DNA of 64,000 nucleotides from Flavobacteriales bacterium (GTDB lineage Bacteria; Bacteroidota; Bacteroidia; Flavobacteriales_F; PHOS-HE28), in contig JADJOI010000003.1 of NCBI GenBank assembly GCA_016713875.1, positions 558,001 to 622,000 of the forward strand, given 5' to 3'. Within the stretch, counting starts at the first letter, position 1, and every line of letters begins with the position of its first letter. Below, one piece after another: positions 32,546-37,886 of this stretch. The notes under the pieces are model-generated. The model ran no database searches and was not told where the DNA came from. It was given only the letters and a program-made list of their open reading frames with translations. The translations under genes were made by a program, and so were the position numbers.

Positions 32546-33742
32546 TCAGTGCCAGGTTACGAGTGCGGTTAACTTCTGATCACGGATGTGGCTCTGCGAG
32601 AATGATATCACACCATCAAACAGGTTGAAGACATCCTTGGGGGCTTGTCCACCATCTTTGGACCAACCCCAAACGATCTCCTCGTATTGCTTGAGGTAGT
32701 CTTCGTAGTGCCGAGCCGCATGAAGGTTAGAGGCTAGGCCAATGCCTAGGGTCCACGTATTCATGGGCAGTTGCCTTGCTTCTACACCCAACTTCAAAAC
32801 TTGGAACGTACTCTTCTTAATGTCATCCGTGCGGTCCATTCCGACACTTGTCTTTCCGTCCGAAATGGTGCCCTTGGGCTTCCCATCGGCTGATACAGGC
32901 CAACCCTCACCCGGTTTACGGGGTAGCCCGCAAGCGCCTGTGAACCAAAAGAGCTTGTCGCGATTATTCTTCGTGGCGTAAAGCTGCCAGAGGTGTGCCC
33001 ATGCACGCACATAGGCGGCAAGGTCAAATGACCCGGTTTCAATTGCGTTGGCGATTGCTTCTTGGCCCCATGCTGACGAACCCAAGCCAGTAGTCTGCAA
33101 CTCCCAGAACATCTTGGTTCCATCTGGTGCGGGGATGACCAAGGAATAGGAGTGTTGATCCATCGCACGAACGATCCCGACACTGTGGCGGAGTGGTTTC
33201 TGCTCGGTTGTTTGCAAGCCTTGAGCGGTATGCTTGCGTGCCAATGCAGGGATGAACAACGGAGCTGCTTTGACCTCTGCGATGAAGACGTATCGCGATA
33301 CGGTGTCTACAACGGCGATATCAATGGGCTCAGTGCCTGTGTGTACCGCGACCGAAGGTCCGGCTGTCAGATGGTAGTATGCGCTGAGTATTTCGCGCAA
33401 TGCCTCTGCTGTTGCAGGACCTATCTGCCCAGAGGTAGGCTTGCGCCCGATGTGATGCACAAACCTCTCCTCGGTGATGCAGTAAGGGCAGGCATTGAAG
33501 AAGGCGTAGATGTCGTGGTCGCAGTGTTGGCACCAAAGCCACCCTTCGGGCAGGACGTATTGATAGTACTTGCTCGCTACCAACAGATCAAAGGATGCTG
33601 CCAAGGCGATGTCTAACTGCACTCCACGCTGCCGACTAGCCTCTATGGCCTTGGACACCAGCAGTAGCGCCAGCCTCGAGGATGATGCATCAGTTCGGGC
33701 CAAAATGAGGCGGTTAAGGTCAGGTGGTAGATCGACGTACAT
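32546..33742 (-). CDS. Probable type II restriction endonuclease, zinc-ribbon plus PD-(D/E)XK
   Basis: A 398-residue protein immediately upstream of, and co-directional with, the methyltransferase. It has a four-cysteine ribbon CQHC ... CPYC (71-88). EPIDIAVVD followed by FIAEVKAAP (Asp141, Glu156, Lys158) fits a PD-(D/E)XK nuclease core. The rest (GLGSSAWGQEAIANAIETG ... SQSHIRDQKLTALVTWH) is unrecognised. The start ATG at 33742 is favoured because a TAACTTTG box at 33758-33765 overlaps the alternative TTG. Function is inferred mostly from the pairing. Confidence 0.75.
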   Translation of the reverse strand: MYVDLPPDLNRLILARTDASSSRLALLLVSKAIEASRQRGVQLDIALAASFDLLVASKYYQYVLPEGWLWCQHCDHDIYAFFNACPYCITEERFVHHIGRKPTSGQIGPATAEALREILSAYYHLTAGPSVAVHTGTEPIDIAVVDTVSRYVFIAEVKAAPLFIPALARKHTAQGLQTTEQKPLRHSVGIVRAMDQHSYSLVIPAPDGTKMFWELQTTGLGSSAWGQEAIANAIETGSFDLAAYVRAWAHLWQLYATKNNRDKLFWFTGACGLPRKPGEGWPVSADGKPKGTISDGKTSVGMDRTDDIKKSTFQVLKLGVEARQLPMNTWTLGIGLASNLHAARHYEDYLKQYEEIVWGWSKDGGQAPKDVFNLFDGVISFSQSHIRDQKLTALVTWH

Positions 33743-33757
33743 TCCGTCAAAGTGATG

Positions 33758-33765
33758 CAAAGTTA
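33758..33765 (-). promoter_or_regulatory. -7 box of the restriction-modification operon
   Basis: TAACTTTG on the minus strand, 15 bases before the endonuclease ATG. The cassette therefore carries its own Bacteroidota-type promoter. Confidence 0.55.
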
Positions 33766-33971
33766 TCCGTCAAGCGTCTCGCCCTGCCCACGTAACGGGC
33801 GGAGATATCAACAACTGGCTGACTGACAGGGCTAGGGTGCGGCCGAAGGTAGGCAACGGAGGCAAATGGCTTACCCCTGTTTACCTGTGCTGGATGACCG
33901 TCTTGTATTTGGGGCGGCGTTGGCCGCCGCCTCTTCAAGTCCTTTCCGGCGGAGCCGGTTCTTTTTCTTCA
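33766..33971. other. Non-coding 5' segment of cassette 2
   Basis: About 200 bases with no credible gene. On the plus strand it contains two GC-rich hairpins: GGCGGC...GCCGCC near 33914-33930, and CCGGC-GGA-GCCGG near 33948-33960 followed by TTCTTTTTC. Both resemble terminators for plus-strand transcription, that is, against transcripts entering from the neighbouring cassette. Confidence 0.45.
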
Positions 33972-34096
33972 GTCCTCCGAAGTTCTCGGGCGGCATTGGC
34001 TGCCGCCCTTTTCTGGGTTCTCAGCCGGGCCGGGTTCTGTTGTATTTTTCAGCGCGTCGGCTTATGCGCGTTGGCGTATTCGCGATGGCACCTAAC
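33972..34096. repeat. 125-bp cassette-start repeat, copy 1
   Basis: Identical to 35944-36067 except for one extra base. It runs up to the ACCTAAC box, so cassettes 2 and 3 begin with the same sequence. It contains a hairpin GGGCGGCA / TGCCGCCC followed on the plus strand by TTTT. Confidence 0.88.
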
Positions 34097-34171
34097 GGAT
34101 GAGGCTATGCGCAGCGCCCCTTGCGCGTGGGCTTTGTGTTGAGGGGGCGTTGCGCATAGCCGATGTTAGGT
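34090..34171 (-). repeat. attC-like site 3
   Basis: 82 bp. Boxes ACCTAAC (34090-34096) and GTTAGGT (34165-34171) are perfectly complementary and extend to GGCACCTAAC/GTTAGGTGCC. Inner arms are GGCTATGCGCAGCGCCCC-type with one mismatch, spacers GGATGA and GAT, loop about 22 bases. It is the clearest of the three sites. Confidence 0.8.
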
Positions 34172-34565
34172 GCCGTCGCGTCTTCCGCATTTGGTCCCGC
34201 CCATTGCTGAAAGGTAGTGGCTTGCTGTCAGTGGACAAGCGGGACTCAGAACCCGGCCCGGCTGTTTGTATTGGGGCTTCCACCCTTAGACGCAGTGGGA
34301 ACCATTGCGCCACACAAGCTTTATAATGCTTTGGCTTATCCTGATTGGTAAGCCAGAAGTCATATTCCCAAGGACTCATTTCGCACTTGATTTCAGCTAA
34401 CTCCCGTACAACCGATTCGGGTATACGGGCATGCCCATTAGGGAGCCGGACAACGGATTCGTTTGGCATTAGATAGGCACAATCACCATTCTTGTGCGTG
34501 AAGCACTTTCCGCCCCTAGCCTCAAGAAGTTCCCTAAGCCTGATGTTTGCGATGGTTTCCTCCAT
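34092..34565 (-). CDS. HicA-like protein with cassette-repeat-encoded tail
   Basis: A 157-residue frame. Residues 1-85 look like a HicA-type small RNA-binding toxin (RELLEARGGKCFTHKNGDCAYLM ... RIPESVVRELAEI), though the match is loose. From about residue 86 the reading runs into the 218-bp repeat and the attC-like hairpin, so the last 70 residues (ESRLSTDSKPLPFS ...) are repeat-encoded and probably not native. The original stop seems to have been lost at the junction. It starts 7 bases after the HicB-like gene. Confidence 0.55.
   Translation of the reverse strand: MEETIANIRLRELLEARGGKCFTHKNGDCAYLMPNESVVRLPNGHARIPESVVRELAEIKCEMSPWEYDFWLTNQDKPKHYKACVAQWFPLRLRVEAPIQTAGPGSESRLSTDSKPLPFSNGRDQMRKTRRHLTSAMRNAPSTQSPRARGAAHSLIR
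34094..34311. repeat. 218-bp cassette-end repeat, copy B
   Basis: Gap-free partner of 31116-31333. The unique part of cassette 3 ends at 34311, inside the HicA-like frame. Confidence 0.85.
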
Positions 34566-34572
34566 CGGAATA

Positions 34573-34932
34573 TCAAGCTACCGCGAACGTGTGCTTGCGG
34601 AACGAACTAGATCCCAATAGGGTGACAGGAATGTTCGGTATAGTTGCGAACTCCTCCTTGTCAAGCTCTTTAGACCACCCCAGTTTGCTCAATGCGCGAT
34701 GAAGGGTCTTGTTGCTAACGTGTATCTGCAAGAACACCTCGATGTCCTTGTACTGATCTTCGATAGCGTCCTCTTCGCTAACCGTAGAATACCCCAAGCT
34801 CTTAAACAGGGGGCTATGAGCGAACCAGATTCCGTCCTTAAACTTTGTGAGAACGGGGATGTCGTAGTCAACGAACACGCCATCCTCCAAGGAGCGAACG
34901 CTAATGCGGGCTATTTTGATGGTGCTGTCCAT
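34573..34932 (-). CDS. HicB-like antitoxin candidate
   Basis: A 119-residue protein with an N-terminal HicB-type fold pattern: YDIPVLTKFKDGIWFAHSPLFKSLGYSTVSEEDAIEDQYKDIEVFL. The segment HVSNKTLHRALSKLGWSKE follows, as in Bacteroidota HicB-type proteins. It precedes a HicA-like frame in the same cassette. Toxin-antitoxin pairs are common stabilising cargo in integron arrays. No DNA-binding domain is obvious in the short C-terminus. Confidence 0.62.
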   Translation of the reverse strand: MDSTIKIARISVRSLEDGVFVDYDIPVLTKFKDGIWFAHSPLFKSLGYSTVSEEDAIEDQYKDIEVFLQIHVSNKTLHRALSKLGWSKELDKEEFATIPNIPVTLLGSSSFRKHTFAVA

Positions 34933-34971
34933 GGTGTATGATGCTACTGAGCGTAGGGCTCAAACGTAGTG

Positions 34972-34979
34972 CAAAGGTA
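34972..34979 (-). promoter_or_regulatory. -7 box of the HicB/HicA-like pair
   Basis: TACCTTTG on the minus strand, about 40 bases before the ATG at 34932. Confidence 0.5.
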
Positions 34980-35109
34980 CAATGTTATCAAGCGGCCCGC
35001 ACATGCGCCACTGACGGGCCTTCAAAGATGAGGCCAATCCTGTTTTGTGCTCGCGCTTGGATCGAATAGGGGCATGCACTACCTTTGACCCACGTTCTTT
35101 CAAACGAAA

Positions 35110-35132
35110 CACCCTGCCGCTTGGGCAGGGTG
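35110..35132 (-). terminator. Terminator inside cassette 3
   Basis: A 9-bp stem CACCCTGCC / GGCAGGGTG with a 5-base loop, followed on the minus strand by TTTCGTTT. It should end transcripts from the winged-helix gene and tRNA-like element before the HicB promoter. Confidence 0.65.
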
Positions 35133-35344
35133 CTCGTGACTTGGAAGGGAACCGGTTCAGGTCATTACCCTATGCCTAAGGCTCTGTGGGGACAGAGGCT
35201 TTCCGGCTAATGGGACCGCCTTCGGCCCCGGCTCCTTCTGTGTGATGGGTTGACAGACGGTATCTCGGTCCAGCATGCCATATAGGTGCTGGCTTTGACC
35301 ACTTACACTGTCGGGGGATCCCATCACAGTTCCTTGAATGATTG

Positions 35345-35442
35345 TGCCTCGGCAGGAATCGAACCTGCAACCTCCACTCAGTACCCCTCCTGGTTCCAGC
35401 AGTTGGTGGCGCGTGGCGCTCTATCCGTTGAGCTACGAGGCG
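35345..35442 (-). tRNA. tRNA-like element with an enlarged anticodon loop
   Basis: The minus strand has acceptor halves CGCCTCG / CGAGGCA (first pair C-A), D arm GCTCAACGGATAGAGC, V region AGGTT and T arm GCAGGTTCGATTCCTGC, closest in appearance to a bacterial tRNA-Arg. The anticodon stem can only be drawn as CCAC/GTGG around a loop of about 35 bases instead of 7, so no anticodon can be read. It may be a pseudo-tRNA, a tRNA broken by integration, or a non-tRNA structured RNA. The TAG stop of the upstream gene is part of it. Confidence 0.45.
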
Positions 35443-35861
35443 TCTGTTTCTATCAGTTCTTCTTCTTCGGGTTTATCCCACGCCTTCGATGGCACGGTGT
35501 TGTCATAAGTCGGAAGGCTCCAAAGCGCCTTCCCATTGCTATCATGGGTCAGTGCTACACGCTTTCCGTTCTTGTGCAGGTAGCTGACGGCGACGACCAC
35601 CTTCCGCAGAAAGGCATCGTATGACACGCCATATTCGGGGGTAAACAGGCGTTTCGTGATTTCCGCGGACCCGATGGGCTCGACACTGTCGCGCAGCACT
35701 CCCATCACCTTGTTGTTGAGGCCCCGCACCTTGCCCTTCGGCGTGATAAGTACACTGATCTCCCGCTCAACGTGGTGGGCGTCACGAGTGAGAACAATGC
35801 GCTCCAGTTCGTCGATCCGCTCGCGAAGCTCTTTGATGAGTTGTGTGACCTTTTCCTCCAT
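35433..35861 (-). CDS. Small coiled-coil / winged-helix-like protein, cassette 3
   Basis: A 142-residue protein. Residues 1-45 form an amphipathic, charged helix (EKVTQLIKELRERIDELERIV). Residues 50-115 look like a winged helix (NNKVMGVLRDSVEPIGSAEITKRL ... AVSYLHKNGKRVALTHDSNGKALWSL). The tail is acidic. No family is recognised; a DNA-binding regulator is plausible. It is the first gene of the array next to the recombinase. Its last codons (GCC TCG TAG) lie within the tRNA-like element. Confidence 0.65.
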   Translation of the reverse strand: MEEKVTQLIKELRERIDELERIVLTRDAHHVEREISVLITPKGKVRGLNNKVMGVLRDSVEPIGSAEITKRLFTPEYGVSYDAFLRKVVVAVSYLHKNGKRVALTHDSNGKALWSLPTYDNTVPSKAWDKPEEEELIETDAS

Positions 35862-35868
35862 AACGGGT

Positions 35869-35876
35869 CAAAGGTC
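35869..35876 (-). promoter_or_regulatory. -7 box of the winged-helix-like gene
   Basis: GACCTTTG on the minus strand, 7 bases before the ATG at 35861. Confidence 0.4.
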
Positions 35877-35943
35877 AGAACACGGATCCCGTTTAGATCA
35901 GAGAACGGTCAGAAGTTATCCACATGGTTATCCTCGATCGACT

Positions 35944-36067
35944 GTCCTCCGAAGTTCTCGGGCGGCATTGGCTGCCGCCCTTTTCTGGGTTCTCAGCCGG
36001 GCCGGGTTCTGTTGTATTTTTCAGCGCGTCGGCTTTGCGCGTTGGCGTATTCGCGATGGCACCTAAC
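35944..36067. repeat. 124-bp cassette-start repeat, copy 2
   Basis: Same sequence as 33972-34096 minus one base. It ends at ACCTAAC (36061-36067), where the array meets the recombinase flank. Confidence 0.88.
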
Positions 36068-36153
36068 TAGGGGGTTGTACCAGATCCTGGGTTTATTTCG
36101 CCTGTAGGGGTGGTACTATTCCACTATTGCGGGATGTAAAACCCAGATCACGG
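36067..36153 (-). promoter_or_regulatory. Candidate recombinase-proximal attachment site (attI-like)
   Basis: 87 bases between the first cassette box and the recombinase stop. No attC hairpin is present. Instead there are nested inverted repeats: GTACCA (36077-36082) / TGGTAC (36111-36116), and CTGGGTTT (36087-36094) / AAACCCAG (36139-36146), each extended by further pairing. The position matches attI in an integron; the function is inferred. Confidence 0.45.
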
Positions 36154-37365
36154 TCAGAGGTCGAGGTCGTCCAGTGGGCTGCGGATCTTGCCGAGGGCCT
36201 TGGTGCTGACATGGGTGTAGATCTCGGTGGTTCTACTTGAGCTGTGCCCTAACAGGGCCTGAATGTAGCGCAGGTCGGTGCCTTTCTCCAAAAGGTGGGT
36301 GGCGAAGCTGTGCCGGAGGGAATGAACGGATGCCGGTTTGGTGATGCCCGCCTTGGCTTTGGCGTCGTGGAACACAGCTTGTACGCTGGTCTCGGAGTAC
36401 CGGCCGCCGGTCTGGCCCACGAACAGGTGTCGCTTGGGCCGATGCTCCACGATGTACTCGTCCAGCATGTTGAGGAGCTTGGGGCTGAGGAGCGAAACAC
36501 GGTCCTTGTTGCCCTTGCCCCCTCGGATCAGCACCTGCTTCCGGTCCCGGTGGATGTCAGTGAGTTCCAGGTTCAACAGTTCGCCCAGCCGCAGCCCGGC
36601 GGAGTAGATGAGCATGAGCATGCATCGGTGCTTGAGATTGGTGGGCGCTCTGAGCAGGGTGGCCACCTCTTCCTCGCTGAGCACAGAGGGCAGTTGCCGC
36701 TCCTTCCGCGGCCGCTCGATGGACTTCACCCGTGTGACATCGCCCAGTACATCTTTGTAGTAGTACCGTACCGCGTTCACTACCTGGTTCAGGTAGCTAT
36801 TGCTCTTGCCGGATGTGGCCAGGTGATGTTGGAAGGCCTCAATGTCCTCGGTGCGGATGTCGTTCGGGTGTTTCTGTGCGAACCGGAGGAAGAGTTGCTT
36901 CACCGCGTTGAGGTAGGTCTCAATGGTCCGCGGGCTGTATCGTCCGATCTCCAGTTTGCGCCGCATGGTGGCCAGCACATCCGCCTGAACGTTGGACAGA
37001 ACGGGCGCTGGGGGCGTTGGCCGTGCTGTGGCCGGTGCGGTGGCCGGGGGCTTCGCTCCATGGGCCACCCGGGCGCTTGCTGCAGGCGGGGTCGCCGATC
37101 GGGCGGGTGCGTCGGTTCCGGTGTTCTTCCGCAAGCCGTTCATGTCCACCCAGGCCCGGCCCTTGAACGCCGTGAAGATGGCCTGGATATGCTCCGGCGC
37201 GTTGGGCGTGTACCAGCAGCGGTGGGTCCTGCTCCATCGGGCGCCGGCGTGCTTGGCGGCGGCGATCAGTTCGGCGTCGTAGGGGAAGTGCAGCGCGATG
37301 CAGCGCCGGGCGTGATGCACCAGGTGCTCCAGCTGCACCGCGCGATCGATGGCCTTTTCGTCCAT
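36154..37365 (-). CDS. Tyrosine recombinase adjoining the cassette array
   Basis: A 403-residue integrase. An N-terminal module (about 18-80, IALHFPYDAELIAAAKHAGARWSRTHRCWY) is followed by an Ala/Pro linker to 125, a SAM-like core-binding domain (125-205) and the catalytic domain. The catalytic set is complete: Arg259, Lys284, His348-x-x-Arg351, His374, Tyr383, ending IRSPLDDLDL. Only about 60 residues separate Lys284 from the HSLRHSF motif, so the extra patch of classical IntI is absent. It reads in the same direction as the cassette genes with its 3' end toward them. Confidence 0.9.
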   Translation of the reverse strand: MDEKAIDRAVQLEHLVHHARRCIALHFPYDAELIAAAKHAGARWSRTHRCWYTPNAPEHIQAIFTAFKGRAWVDMNGLRKNTGTDAPARSATPPAASARVAHGAKPPATAPATARPTPPAPVLSNVQADVLATMRRKLEIGRYSPRTIETYLNAVKQLFLRFAQKHPNDIRTEDIEAFQHHLATSGKSNSYLNQVVNAVRYYYKDVLGDVTRVKSIERPRKERQLPSVLSEEEVATLLRAPTNLKHRCMLMLIYSAGLRLGELLNLELTDIHRDRKQVLIRGGKGNKDRVSLLSPKLLNMLDEYIVEHRPKRHLFVGQTGGRYSETSVQAVFHDAKAKAGITKPASVHSLRHSFATHLLEKGTDLRYIQALLGHSSSRTTEIYTHVSTKALGKIRSPLDDLDL

Positions 37366-37374
37366 GGCGGAAAG

Positions 37375-37382
37375 GCAAGATA
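37375..37382 (-). promoter_or_regulatory. -7 box of the recombinase gene
   Basis: TATCTTGC on the minus strand, ending 9 bases before the ATG at 37365. Confidence 0.4.
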
Positions 37383-37458
37383 ACGGTGCACGGGACTCAT
37401 CCGTGGTCGCGCCAAGGTGCGGAACGAAGCCGCCGAGCGGGTGCCCGTGCCCCGCGTG

Positions 37459-37842
37459 CTATCGCTTGCTGCGGTCCACCTCTTTCACCAGCTTGCCCTG
37501 CTCATAGTGCAGTTCGCGGTAGATCTGACCATCGGGGCTGTAGTCGTAGTGGATGCCGTGCTCCAGGCCGTTCTCCCAGCTCTCCAGGTACTTCCTGGTG
37601 CCGCTCTCGTAGTAGTAGGTCCACTGGCCGTGTTCCACCCCCTTGAGGAAGTGGCCGGTGTACTCCAGCTGGCCGTTGGGGTAGTACACCTTCTCCATCA
37701 CCTTCTCGGCCTCCTCGCCTTGGCCCTTCATGAAGATGACCACCTCGGGCTTGCCGTTGGGGTGGGTGGAGGCCACGAACTTGTGGGTGCCACAGGCGGC
37801 CAGCAGGGTGGCCAGGAGGAGGGGGAGGAGTGCCCGCTTCAT
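37459..37842 (-). CDS. MORN-repeat lipoprotein
   Basis: A 127-residue lipoprotein (MKRALLPLLLATLLAAC, lipobox Cys17). Several MORN/YwqK-type repeats follow: YYPNGQLEYTGHFLKGVEHGQWTYYYESG, and YLESWENGLEHGIHYDYSPDGQIYRELHYEQGKL. Such proteins are frequent in Bacteroidota envelopes; their function is not established. The ATG at 37842 lies 7 bases below a TACTTTCG box, so the longer upstream frame is not used. Confidence 0.82.
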   Translation of the reverse strand: MKRALLPLLLATLLAACGTHKFVASTHPNGKPEVVIFMKGQGEEAEKVMEKVYYPNGQLEYTGHFLKGVEHGQWTYYYESGTRKYLESWENGLEHGIHYDYSPDGQIYRELHYEQGKLVKEVDRSKR

Positions 37843-37849
37843 GCTCCGG

Positions 37850-37857
37850 CGAAAGTA
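37850..37857 (-). promoter_or_regulatory. -7 box of the MORN lipoprotein gene
   Basis: TACTTTCG on the minus strand, 7 bases before the ATG. Confidence 0.45.
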
Positions 37858-37886
37858 GGGCACGGCGGCCGACCGCCGGCGGGTCG

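Larger units (their letters stand above)
30098..37365 (-). mobile_element. Integron-like gene-cassette array with adjoining tyrosine recombinase
   Basis: Read on the minus strand from the recombinase: boundary at 36067, cassette 3 (34096-36066), attC-like site, cassette 2 (31118-34095), attC-like site, cassette 1 (30139-31117), attC-like site, a nearly empty cassette end (30098-30138). Genes point away from the recombinase and end before the attC, as in integrons. Each cassette's first bases are complementary to its own R box: GTTAGGT/ACCTAAC twice, GTTGTGC/GCACAAC, GTTGAAC/GTTCAAC. Base composition differs sharply from the flanking chromosome, especially in AT-rich cassette 1. Confidence 0.8.

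Noticed and set aside
33837..34142. Plus-strand frame spanning the cassette-start repeat
   Set aside because: It runs through hairpins and the R box; no protein character, and the second repeat copy breaks the frame with the one-base difference.
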